DNA from: Acestrorhynchus altus
Lineage: Eukaryota > Chordata > Actinopteri > Characiformes > Acestrorhynchidae
Assembly: GCA_034509495.1 (NCBI GenBank)
Contig: CM067514.1
Span: forward strand, 1,901,757 to 1,965,756
Direction: 5' to 3'
Length of the DNA stretch: 64,000 nt
Below the pieces are notes generated by a model. That model did not search any database and was not told the DNA's origin. It worked only from the letters and a program-made list of their open reading frames with translations. Shown one piece after another: positions 1 to 11,901 of this stretch (positions within the stretch are counted from its first letter, which is position 1; each line of letters begins with the position of its first letter). Both the position numbers and the translations under genes were made by a program.

Positions 1-1706
1 TGGTGTGTGTGTGTGTTCATGTGCTTGTGCACACCTTGAACACCTGCTAAATGTCAGTGGTGTACTCTGACGTTAAGGGGTCACTAATGGTCACACCATG
101 TGATAAGCGTCTTTTCTGGGATGGTGTTGAAGTGGCACATCCCCCATTTCGCGCCTCGTCTGAGGGTAGCGGCCTGGGCCGGGATGCCCGTGCTCGAACA
201 AGGAGACCATTCTGGTTTGGTTTTAGCCACACGGTCAACACTCCTTCTCATTGGTCTGCGTGGAGCTGGGATTTTCTGCATGGTTTATCTGGAACGCTTT
301 ATTGCACCGTGAGGTTATCAGTCATTTAAGGTGTAAGGTGGCCTCGTCGCTTTCAAGCCTACAAAGGGTTTTTTCACTTTGGTGTCCGAGTGCAGGGGTT
401 GGTTGGGAAGTAAGGGTCAGTGGAAACATATGGGAAGGTCGTGGACGAGCTGGTGAGGTGGGGAACCTCCTTAAGGTTGCGTAAAGTGGTTGTTGGAGTG
501 TTTGGAGCAGCCGCAGTTGCTTGCTCGCAGGTTCGGAAGGAGGTTTTCGGCGTTGGAAGTACAAACATCCCCACAGATCGCGTTCGTTGGTTTAATAATA
601 AGATAAATGCTGGAATTATGAATTATGGATGCATTGTTGCAAATGCAAAGTTCCTTAAAGCATGCTCACCCCCCTTCTGCTCAATCTCTCTCTCTCTCTC
701 TCTCTCAATTGAAAACAGTGTCAGCACTGCTGCTTTTACACCAAAAGACTGTTGCTAGGTGACTGCTGACGTCAGCCGTGGCTACAGAGGAAGGTCTGTG
801 TGTTTAGCAGCCGAGGGCGAACCCCAACCAAAGAGGACAAAACTCTCAGGCGCTCTCGCTCCCCCGCGGCCAGAAAAGTCCAAACTTCAAAGCTGCGTCC
901 CTCGCCCCCCGACATATTCCTCTCGGAAAAACTCCTCACACCGTGACTGTGTGAATGGCATAGTCCGAATTACTCCAAAACTGTTCCCTTGTCAAACTGC
1001 CAGGCATGGCCTCCCCTCCCCCTTCCCTCCTGCGAGGCTCGGGCTTTGATGACGTAGGTGAGATTTTGCAGAAGGGGGAAAAAAATCAATCACTTGTTGT
1101 GTCTGTGGACGACTCCTGAATTTGGCTGGTGTGCACTCTTTCTCTGCACTCTCCCAACACACCGTCAAGTGTTTCTCCGGATCAACGGGAGCTTTGTTTG
1201 GTGTGAAACTGGTGCTGGTGTTATTATAGATATAGACTGTCGAGATAAACAGGTTTGGAAAGTTTGGAATATTTGCGTCTGACGCTGGTCGTCCACGTTT
1301 CTGCTGGTGTTGGATGTTTTCAGGAGACGCTTCCAGCTCCCAGTGGTGGTACACTGATAATATAAGTTTGTGCAACAATTTTGTGGGAGATTTTCATAGT
1401 TTGACTTACTTTTATTCACCAAAACGTCTGTCGGAGACAGTCACACATACCAGATATTTTTAGTTTTCAGAGGATTCTAGGCTTCTCATTTGATATTTCA
1501 ATATTTACACACTTTTACAGGCTTATAAGGTCTAAACAGTTTCCATTTGTCTTTATTTTATTTACCATCTTTTTTTATTTTTTTTATGTATCAGTTTCAT
1601 CCATTCACAAGACTTTTATTCTGAAATTTGTGTGAGCAAAGAAATAGAGCAGACAGCCCCTCCCTTCTCATTTTCCTCTATAACCCAATGTCTGGGTCAG
1701 TGATGT

Positions 1707-1860
1707 CATCAGCCCCGCCCCCTCTCTCTGATCAGTCAGAGTCTGTGTGCAGGTGGATCATCAGCCCCGCCCCCTCTCTCTGATCAGTCAGAGTCTGCAG
1801 GCAGGTTGATCATCAGCCCCGCCCCCTCTCTCTGATCAGTCACAGTCTGTATGCAGGTTA
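1707..1860. repeat. 52-bp tandem repeat, 3 units, in an interspersed repeat
   Basis: Three units, starting at 1707, 1759 and 1811, of 'catcagccccgccccctct' + 'ctgatcagtcagagtctg'. The same sequence recurs in reverse as two units near 20945-21050 and once near 39120-39190. Flanks are shared too, so this is a dispersed family. Confidence 0.88.
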
Positions 1861-3924
1861 TGCATGTTCACGCAGAGCACCGGCTGCAGTTCACCATAGG
1901 TGTGTGACTTGTTGATAACAGCCTTCTGTTTAGTGGCTTCTCTCTTGGTGACGTACTCTGTGACGTATCCTCGATTCCATCAAAAATGGTGTGAACGCAG
2001 GATGGTTTGCTGACCTGCTAGAAAACTTTAAGGAAGGCGTTTTTGGGGAACTTAAGGTAGTTGATACCCTGCTGAGAAATCCAGTTGAAGACCAGCTTTA
2101 ACTGGTAGCTGGTTCTGGACTGTTTAAGCCGGTTTAGATGATTAAATGGTCAAGATGGTTGAAAAGCTGGTCATCTAGACAAGAATACCGTGATCAGCTG
2201 ATCAGATCTAGACAAGCGTAATGTATGTTGCCTTGTATGGGCATGTTGGCCAATCAGCTTGGTCCGGCTTGTTCATGGTGGTGGTATGTTTGTCGTTTTG
2301 GATCGGATTACTTGCAGTGAGCATGTAAAGACCCCGGTCTGGATGTAGACTCGGGGTGAATCTGTACATGTGCTCTTAAACGGTGCGAGTCAGTGGAACA
2401 GACGGGGAATTAACGAGGAAAGAGTTAATTTAAGTGTTGAGGCATAAGACTGCTGTCTGTTAGGCTGGTGAGGTGTGTGTGCGCGAATGCCCCTGTGTCA
2501 CTCCGGGTTCTGTGTGTCGTGAACGACACAAGCTGTCGCGAGAGATAAACAGGCCACTCGAGCATGTGCCTTAATGAAGAGCGTGACAGGCGTCTGTGCG
2601 AACCACGTGGCCGCTGGTGCAGAGAGGAGTCTGTACTTTTGTAAACACACTCGAACGGTGCCAGCTATAGGTTACATTCAGTTAGAATAGATGCCCACCC
2701 AAACTGGTGCACAACTGCTCTGGTGGGTTTAGTCTGGTCTTTCAGGCTTTAAAGGACCAACGTTTGGTCCAGCCTAAAGAGGTGGTTTCGGTCCAGATCA
2801 ACTGAACCAGCGTGAAAACACTTGGATGGTAAAGGTGCAGGTGCTCGTAGACCCACTGTGCCGCACACACTCTTAAACATCTTACTGAATGTTCAGAAAA
2901 TCAGAAAAACAAGGGTAAAGTTTCTTAAAAAAACCCTAAATAAAGGATCTCTGCACTAAGGAAGCATAATGGGCGACGCAGATTTCATAGTTCGATAAGT
3001 CCACAGTGGTAATTATGGTTCCGGCCTCAGTGGTTGTGTATTGTAAAGGCAATGTTCTGGATTATTTTTATTGGAGATTAGAGGATTTTTAACTTCGGGA
3101 TTCTCCTGGGATGTGGAGTGTGAGGAACATTTTGTTGTGCCTGATTACGGAGAAAGACTGCAGCAGCTGGAGGGCTTCAGCACAGCTTTCAAAGAGGGAT
3201 CACTCCAGCTTTAGAGATGTAGAAGCTGTGTCCCTCCCACATGCATAGGGTGGGTGTGTGTGTGTGTGTGTGCTCGCAATCCATGCACCCTGGGTAGCTA
3301 AAGTTCCCTGGCGTCGGCCGGTTTCCTGATAGACGAGCAGATCTGATCACCAGTGCTTGATGACAGCAGAGGCAGGCCTTGGTAGACGCACCCAGGCTCA
3401 GATGTACGGCAGCGAGGCGTCTCCCTCTCCATGTCGTTTTCACCAATAGGCATCACAGTTCACTGGACAAAGGCCTGATCTGTGCTTCACATGCTGCTCC
3501 TGTGTGCCCTCGATGACGGGCCTGACAGTTAAAACCTGCTAAGAGACGGCGTGGACGCGAGCCTAAGTGGTGTAACGTTACTCGGCAGCGTGCTTCCCAC
3601 ACAGACCCTGCGACCTTTTACTAATAGGATTGTTACTTTTGCTTGACAGACACAGGTACACTGTGTGTCCACATGGTTGTCCACAACACAGCTTGTCTAG
3701 ACCCTGTCAATAGAATAGGACTCTCTGGAGCAAGTAAACAAACATGAACGTTTTGGCAAAACTGAATATTTTACCACTTAATGAACGATTTTTTTTTCGA
3801 TGTCATCTTCACTAAAGACATAATGTCTCCAAACGATGGTGCAGTGAGCTGTGTTGCTTCTCCATGTTGCTTCCAGTGTCGTGGATTGGATGGGGTGAAG
3901 TCACGTGACATGTTTTAAATGGGT

Positions 3925-4165
3925 AATACCAGCCCCCGAATGGCTAAAGCAGTACCACTATGATCTGAGGATCGCAGGTTTAAATCCCGGGTCATGCTGC
4001 TTACCATTGGCGCCAGAGTCAGGAGAGTGAAATTGGCCTGCTCTCCTTCTCTGGGTGGGTAGATGGCGCTCTGTCACCACATCACATTCAATGAGATGGT
4101 GGTCAGCACAGGCGTCTGTTAGCCATTGCATCGGAGCGTCCTGCGAGGATGTAAATGATGGCAGT
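3925..4165 (+). mobile_element. candidate tRNA-derived SINE
   Basis: 'gaatggctaaagcagtac' resembles an internal A box, and 'gcaggtttaaatcccgg' resembles the Pol III B box GGTTCGAATCC. Both sit in a 240-base unit lacking coding sequence. The RNA polymerase III role is inferred. Confidence 0.5.
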
Positions 4166-5756
4166 TCCATAAAAGGAGGTGGTTGACATCAAATTTATCG
4201 GAGGGAGCATGTGGTCGTCCTCACCCTCCTGGCACATTCCAAACGTTTACGGGGGACAAAGGACAGCACTTTTTTTTTTAAGTCACATTATTAAGAGAAA
4301 AAATGGCAATATTGCATGCGTTAGAGGTTCTGATGAGAGTTTCAATGAATTTGATTGCCCTAGTTTAACATACCTTTATATATCTGAAAACTCAAAAGTA
4401 TTAATAGGAGACGGTCACACATTCCAGAATTAAGAAAAATGTAGAAATTTATCAGGATATAAATTTTTGGCCATATCGTCCAGCCCTAGCTGTTCCTAAG
4501 CTCTACCTCAGGAACCCATAGAAGTGCTTCAGAATTTGTGGCCCATCATACAGAACTACAGGAATGTGACTTTACGGGCTTTGGACTGGGATGTCCTTGT
4601 ATGTCCTGCTCGAGGATATGGTCGAAGAATGGGCTATTCTTCGGAATGTGCTGTTTCACAGATCCCCCTTAAAGACCTGCAAGTTGCTTTCTTTTGATTT
4701 ACACACTCTTAGACCTTTAGATGAGGACGGAGCTACTTAACATGATTTAGTCCAACACCTGGGCCGGAGCTGCTCCAATACCGTGTTATCTGCGGGGATG
4801 TTCTGTCCGCCTGAAATGGATCTGACTGTGCTGTGTGTTGCTGCTGTTTCTGTTTTCATTAAAGTGCAATTCAAAGAACTGTATGGCGGTGATCGTTTCG
4901 GAGACCCTCGAGGATCAAGTGGAAAGTATTCTTTTGCATTCTTAAGATGCCGGGCTCTATTAGTGATGCTGTTCGGTTAGTGCAAATTGACACCACATGT
5001 ACAAGCGAACGACTCTGGGAGACGATAAAGGATAATTTGTGTCTCAACGTGGCTGCTGGGAAAATACAGCGGATGATATTTACAGTCGGTTAAACGTGAG
5101 ACGCCATCAACAAGCGTTTGGTTTCAGGGAGCGACTCCTCCAGGCTTTAGATGAACGAAAGTGTTGAGAATATTTTACGAGACTAAACAGCCTCTGATTT
5201 CGTCCCAGAAACGATTTTTCTTAAACGGACAAATTTGATCTATGAAGCAAGAAAGTGATCCATCTACGTTTCACTCAGAGGAGACGCAGAGGTTTGGGTG
5301 ACCCTGCTTAAAATATGTTGAGTAAAACGACCGGATTCCTTTATTAATTATTAATTACAATCGTCGATTCTGACCACCAGTGTTCAGGAATTATCATAGA
5401 AATAGTGAGAAATAGATTTTATAGTATTTAATAGTATTTCAAAGTATTTAACATCGGTGTAATTCATTTTTATAGCATTGGAATAGGATTTGTTACAGAA
5501 AGGAGATGTAAAAATGATGCATCATCTTATTTTTACATTCAGTCAGCTTTTTTACAGTTTACACTTTTTGTAAATTTTACGTATTTTGTTTGGTTCTATT
5601 CTTTTGTCAATACAAAAATGAGTGTATTTATATATTTACACACACTCTCTCTGTCAGATGATATTTGTATGTTTCTGTATTTTTGTGTATATTTTAATTT
5701 ATTTCAGTTTATTTAATTTTAGTTTTGTATATTAGTGTTAACCTACTGTAATTATC

Positions 5757-5759
<3 letters not shown>

Positions 5760-5825
<66 letters not shown>
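5760..5825. repeat. (TG)n microsatellite
   Basis: About 33 uninterrupted TG units. Confidence 0.97.
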
Positions 5826-5827
<2 letters not shown>

Positions 5828-6555
5828 TGATGCAGAGGGAAATTGAGGCATCCGTTAGCCAATAAAATTGAAAATACAATAAGTTAAAGATGTAATAAAA
5901 TATATTACAGATGTATAAACTCGGCTGTGAGGAAAAGTGAACACACAGTCGTTATGGACTGAAGTCATAAATGTACCGGTCGTCTCTTATTCCTCCACCT
6001 CTGAGCTCCTTCTGCAAGCCAGGCTTTACGTTCAGCAGTTATTTGTCTTTCTTTAATCGAAATAATTGTTTAAAGGAAAAAATTCTTTTGCCCAAACAGC
6101 CATTGAGGGCATTAGTCTCCATGACGCATGTGAATCTAAGAAACTCACCAAGGGAACAGCAGTTCCACTAATTGGTTCCTCTTCTCCTACATACCAGGTC
6201 AGCCTCTGCCCAACGCAGTACCTGCCTTGGTGTTTGTGCGACTGCTCGCTCAAGACATCATAATGTACAGAAAATCTTCATTTTCAGGATTTTCTGATGG
6301 ATCAGCTACTTTTCTGCAATTCTAAAGGTGGTAAAATGAGTCATGGTGGAAACCTGCTGACGAAGGCAGGAATCCGTGTTCCTGCGACGTGGTAAAGGAA
6401 GAGAAAATCGTGGAATTGATGCCTGAAGTGGAGAAATGTTGAACAGACCATCTTCAGGGCCACCGACTGCATCGAAACACAACTTTAGCTGCTTTTTTGT
6501 GAATCAGAACAACTTTAACACATGTTTTGTCAACGAGACACTTCCAGCGACCATG

Positions 6556-7025
6556 TTAAACCCGGGACAAACTGTTCCCATAACCGTCTACCAGTTTGGC
6601 ATTGACCGGAAGAACGACGTTCCCATTCCTCCATGCGGAATTCTTTCAGCTGTGTGATGTTTCAGCGTCAGTCTTTGTACAGACGCTCTTCCGTTCTCCT
6701 CAAAACCCCTCTGATACAATAAAGATCTCATAGTGGTTTCTATGATGGAGAGATCTCCACACCCTGCTGCAGCAGAGCAGCTCCAAACCATCACACTCCC
6801 ACCACCATGCTTCACAGCTGGTCTTCTGTTACTGTGTCCAAATCATTCATCTTTGGATTCATCTGTCTTAAACATTCTCTTTGGATCTCACCATGGTGAT
6901 ACCGTCTCACCCCAACAATCAAGAACAAACCTAACTAATGTCTGACCGGCTCCTCCAAAGTCCCCTGTGGCTGTTGTGCTGCAGCTGATTTTAGGAATTT
7001 TAAGTAGAAATAAATATGTCCTAAC
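6556..7025 (-). mobile_element. Tc1/mariner-like remnant, antisense
   Basis: The minus strand reads KHGGGSVMVWSC and IIETTMRSLLYQRG, a Tc1-type transposase segment (the usual form is KHGGGSVMVWG). The reading frame is short and broken. The 'aataaatatgtccta' end near 7010-7025 matches the ends of other copies in the window. Confidence 0.8.
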
Positions 7026-8149
7026 TGTTCACATTTTTCTCTTCTACGCAGTATCGCCCAGCCTTGCCGTCTTGGAATAACAAATAACATCCCTTTCTGA
7101 ATTCCGAGTGTAAATCTCCAAAACTAACAAGCGTTATCTTTGCGAATTAAACGTGTGTTCAGATTCCGAGAAGCGTGGAATTAGAACCACATTCTTTATC
7201 TTTTTTTTTTACACGAACACTGAACAGATATGGACGAGGGCTGGATTTCATTACATTGTTATTCCATATTTAATAGAGTGATTTGGGGTTAATGTCATGA
7301 TAAGAGAAAATACATCTTTTGAACGGCGTGTGCTCGGTCGTCTGGCCGTTTAATGTGCGTGCATTTTGATTGTGGCCGCTTAAGATTAAAGTTGAGTGTT
7401 GTTTTTATGACGTTGTAAGAGTTCGACCAGCTCGTGAAAAGCTTGGCCCAGTTCTGGTTGCCTTGCAGTGCTTGAATATCCCACCCATTCGCTCGTTTAC
7501 TGTTTATTGCATCAAACTACAGTCAACACAAGGATTCCATGGATTCAGATCAAGTTTGTCGTGTTAAAATGGCTCATCTCAGAGTGCGAGATGTTCGTTT
7601 GGTGCGGGTTTGAGATGGTCGAAGCGTGCAGGACCAGTCTTGGGAAGAACAGGAAAAGGTGGTGTGTACTGTTTGAGAGTGTTTATGGGTGGCCTCATCC
7701 TGATGACTGGAACTCCGGGCCGAGCACAGTTGGTGTAATTTGGTTTCCCTGATTTCCTTGCCTGGAGGGTTGGGCTGCATGCTGATGTCCTATCACTTTA
7801 TGCAAGTATTATGAGACACAAAAAACTAGCGAGACTCTATACAGGGTTGTGTCTCAGATATGTAACAGAGACTCATTTACCGATAAGACACTGGGTTTTT
7901 GCACAAGAGGGTGTAAAGTTTCCCCCACTGCCCTGTAAACAGACTCGCAGAGACTACTTTTGGGTAGTATACCTCTTGCTGAGACATCTCAAAGACATTT
8001 GCTGAGTTGACAGACTTTAAAAGTGGGCATCAGTGGACTGAGAAAAGCAGGACAGTCGCTTCAATGAATTCCCCACCTTCTAGTCGCTGATGCCTCCTTT
8101 TGACGGAGGTGCTGTGAATGAGGACCTTGGACTGTTACGGACTGGAATT

Positions 8150-8560
8150 GTATCATGTTACTGGTGAATCCAGGTTCTGACCGCTTCAATTCTGCCTTTG
8201 CTGGCGTGATGATCTGGGGAGCATCGCATACGATAGTCAGGACACCAACAGCTCAGCGATATGTGCAGGACATCCTGCGGACACGCGTCGTCTCTCATGG
8301 CAGGACTTCCAACTGGCATGTTTCAGCAGGATAATGTTCCCACACACAGCAGGTTTCCCAGGAATGTCTCCGCCAGATTGCAACACTTCCTTGGGCAGTC
8401 GTCAGATGTGTGACCAATCGAGCATTTATGGGAGCAGCTGGACACCAGCTTCAGCAACCTTAGTGTGCAGGATCTAGAAGCCCAGCTGCAACATCTGTGC
8501 GTAAAAGGTGCTGCAGGATTCCGTACGGAACTGCTATTCCATTCCAGCAACTGCTTTCTT
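8150..8560 (+). mobile_element. Tc1/mariner-like remnant, second lineage
   Basis: The plus strand, across shifts of frame, reads like Tc1 transposase: GVMIWGASHTIVRTPTAQRY, VQDILRTRVVSH, QDNVPTHS, and PIEHLWEQL. It is interrupted by stops and frame changes. It differs clearly from the KHGGGSVMVW copies in this window. Confidence 0.75.
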
Positions 8561-8819
8561 TTTATCAGAGGTTTTTGGCTCCGGTCTTCTACTCTTCTGC
8601 TCGTGCTCTTTCCAAGTCTTCCAATGTCCTCTTAGTCCTGATGTGGGCCTACGTTCCAGCCCAGAAAAACACTGATATCACGATGCTGCTTGCCAGCACA
8701 GGACCATTTTATTATTCCCATAAAATAAGTCATTACAATCTCACTTGGCGATAAATTGGCATTTTTAAGGTGTTTCGCAAGGCATGCTCTGGGCACAATT
8801 CAGCATCTATTAAATTGCT

Positions 8820-9010
8820 GCTATTCCAAACGGTCCAAAAGTTTGTGGACACCCCTTCTTGTGAATGCATTCAGCTATTTTAATCTGTGTTCTTTGGAAC
8901 AGTGGAGCTCCAGATGTTGGGACCTCATTAATGCTCTTGTCACTTAATGCAATTAATCAAATTAAGGCAATCAAATCCTCACAGCAATTCTCCAGAATCT
9001 AGTAGAAGGT
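8820..9010. mobile_element. small DNA-element fragment ('aagtttgtggacacccctt' family)
   Basis: 'ccaaaagtttgtggacaccc', 'gtgaatgcattcagctattt' and 'cagtggagctccagatgttg' are shared with 29105-29400 and partly 25340-25620. Non-coding. Confidence 0.6.
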
Positions 9011-9334
9011 CTTTTCTGGACTGTTTTTACCCTTGATTCCAGAGGACACCTGAATGAGCGGGTGTCCCGATACTTTAGACTAAAGTGTGTTTTGTGCTGA
9101 TTGCAGAAGAGTGAGCTGATGGATGGTAAACTGTAGTTTTGCCTGAAGCAGTCGATCACACTCGTGGTCTGCTGGGAGGTTCGGGGGCAGTGGGTTATTA
9201 AGACTGGTCTGGACACGTCCGTGGTTGTTGGACGCAAGCGCTCTCCAGTTAATGGTGCAGGTGTGCAGGCGAGTCTGAAATCGTTCAGCAGGTGAGTTTG
9301 ACAGGGATGCGGATGCCTACTTAGTTATGCATGC

Positions 9335-9394
9335 CGTGTGTGTGTGTGTGTGTGTGTGTGCGTGTGCGTGTGTGCGTGTGTGTGTGTGTGTGTG
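9335..9394. repeat. (TG)n microsatellite, with CG interruptions
   Basis: TG repeat broken by CG steps at four places. Confidence 0.95.
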
Positions 9395-9625
9395 AGCAAA
9401 CCTGTTCCAGCATGGCATTTCCTTCAGAAAAACAACAGCAGAGAGCTTCTTCGGAGGTGCTGACTGTTTCTATTTACAGTAATGGCTGGAATTTGTGGTA
9501 TTGTCCTCATATGTCTTCTAAACGCCTGATTCAATTAATCATTTCATTAACGAACATACAGGGCAGGGGTGCCTCCAGGACCAGGGTTGAGAAACACTCG
9601 ATCAGGCTATTTTACTTCTGAACTC

Positions 9626-9853
9626 GCTCTGTTTATATCCCGATATAGATATAAATATCGATGTGTCGCTCAGCCCGTATCCCGCTCCGTTTATATCCTG
9701 ATATAGATATAAATATCGATGTGTCGCTCAGCCCGTATCCTGCTCTGTTTATATCCCGATATAGATATAAATATCGATATATCGCTCAGCCCGTATCCTG
9801 CTCTGTTTATACCCCGATATAGATATAAATATCAATATATCGCTCAGTCCTAT
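9626..9853. repeat. 58-bp minisatellite, about 4 units
   Basis: Units start at 9626, 9684, 9742 and 9800, exactly 58 bases apart. Each holds 'gatatagatataaatatc' followed by 'gatgtgtcgctcagcccg' or a close variant. The last unit is most diverged. Confidence 0.93.
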
Positions 9854-11460
9854 TGTTAATTATCCTCATAATTTGCTGCAGTCTGAACACTTTCCGTTTG
9901 TGCTTCAACTGTGTTCAGCCCTTTTTTGTCGACTGATGAAATTAGTAGAAAAATAACTTTGAAAGAGTTTAATTATGAAATGGTTTAAGTAAGCAGTTGG
10001 GAATTTCGGAATGCTGTCAGTCATTTCTAAAGTGCAGGATGGGTCAGACTCGAGCTCAACTGTCTGCTCGTCTGATGGTCCATGAACACGGTGTGCCTTG
10101 GGGCAGGAGGTCGGGAAGCTTGTTTGTAAATGATTTCAGTTGTCAACAGGCAGTTTCTCAAGGGAGGCGATGATAGATGGCAGCTCAGCCGGCGGCGTGG
10201 CTGTTGGCTGGAGGTCTGTTGGCCCCGGGACGAATGCTACAGCCCTGTTTATGTGAGCAGTCTGTCCTCACGGATTCCCCACCCCACCCCTAAAATAAAG
10301 CCAGATGTTCCCTTACAAGGCCTGGGATGATCTGGCTGCCATTGCTATATCAGGTAGAGCGTTCCTCTTGCGCTCTGTCCTCCCGCGATGAGCTCCGCCG
10401 CAGTGCCAGGCCTGTTTGTGTTTGTCCTCGGCCTTTCGCAGACCTGCCGGGTCAGCGGACAGAAAACGCGGCGGAGCTCTTTTATCCAGCAGTGATTTTT
10501 CACTCTGCATGTCTGAGAGCGTGTGAGGAAACCTCTGCTGAGGAGGTGGACAGACTAATGGAGCATGTCGGGATTATCCTGTGGGAGATTCATCATGAAA
10601 GATTTGTAGTGATGTTAAACGGCAGTGTTATTTCTGAGGTTTTGTCCCGTATTATATCTCACAATAAAAATTAAATCCTCGAAAATCTATAAAAATTAAG
10701 ATTTTATTAGTTTTCTAGGCTTCATAACTTCAGAGTAACTCACAGACTTTAAGGGGGCGGGGTTATGACCTCACAACCACCGCCACTAGGAGTTCAAATT
10801 TCAGTATAAAAGTCTGGATGCCATTCAACTAATAATGACAATAATTAAGAAAATTCAGGTTATTGTTTTTATCTTTGATTGCTTTTGTAAATAATGTAGC
10901 AGAAATTTCATTCAGTCTAATCAACACCAAAAAATTCTAATCAAACTTGTTGCATTTTTCACGTCAAAACACTAGATTATTAGTTTTGTTGTCCTTACAA
11001 GCAATAAAGCTCAACATATTTAGGGCATAAATTAACATTTTAATTCAAACATCTGCATACATGCAATAAATATTACAAATATCGCACTGTTTCCTGTAAA
11101 TACTGTGTATTTTTCAGGTGAATAAACATCCGTCAAAAAAATTCAAACATCCATGTCTTGGGCAGCCTGAGTGTGTGTCTGTGTACTTTTTGCAACAACA
11201 TAAAAATTCAAGATCAAATGATAAAGTGTGGGTAGATGTATAGAATTGACCTCGATTCTGATTATTGAACGATTATTTTAATATTGAGCACATTTCTTTG
11301 GTACGAGCTGCTCGAGTTCCTCAGTTGAGTCGGTGTTTGAGTTCTTCATGTCGCTTCCTTCCGTGTCTCAGACTGGACGAAATAATTAAAATAATTGAAG
11401 CTGACGCCAGTTAGAGGTTCTGAATGTCTGTTTTGATTCAATTTTGATGAATCGTACAGC

Positions 11461-11462
<2 letters not shown>

Positions 11463-11534
<72 letters not shown>
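11463..11534. repeat. (TG)n microsatellite
   Basis: About 36 pure TG units. Confidence 0.97.
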
Positions 11535-11535
<1 letters not shown>

Positions 11536-11837
11536 CTCAGTAGAGGCTTGTTTAGATGCAGGTTCTGAGGTTAACATTGTATTTGTTGCTCACCTGGTTC
11601 ACACCAGTGTGCTTTGGAATCTGTGTTGATGGGACAGGACTGGTCCAGTGTCTTCGTCTCACAAGGGGACATGGACGATTGTACCCGGCTGACCGGCTGA
11701 AGTCCGGGTCAGCAGAGGATATCGTGTCCAGACCAAATATTACCTGAACCAAACACCACCTGTCTGCAGCTATTTATGGGACTTTGATTCAGTAAAGTGT
11801 GTTGCAATAAAGTTTGGATCAGACTCCATGTCTGAAT

Positions 11838-11839
<2 letters not shown>

Positions 11840-11900
<61 letters not shown>
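11840..11900. repeat. (GT)n microsatellite
   Basis: About 30 pure GT units, some 300 bases after the previous tract. Confidence 0.97.

Positions 11901-11901
<1 letters not shown>

Larger units (their letters stand above)
1..6555. other. pde3b intron 1, first part
   Basis: No exon seen. Holds a GC-richer unique block at about 750-1075 with a perfect TGACGTCA (767-774), a (CT)n tract (685-706), the 52-bp tandem repeat (1707-1860), a SINE candidate (3925-4165) and a (TG)n tract. Other parts (1900-3900, 4170-5750, 5830-6550) show nothing recognisable. Confidence 0.6.

Noticed and set aside
1707..1860. A CRISPR-like array
   Set aside because: Units are directly adjacent with no unique spacers, and the DNA is vertebrate.
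3958..4170. A functional tRNA gene, from the B-box-like sequence
   Set aside because: No cloverleaf can be drawn with proper arms; a decayed SINE is a better reading.
11444..11629. Cys/Val-repeat proteins at (TG)n tracts, here and near 9331, 11814 and 19251
   Set aside because: They are translations of dinucleotide repeats.
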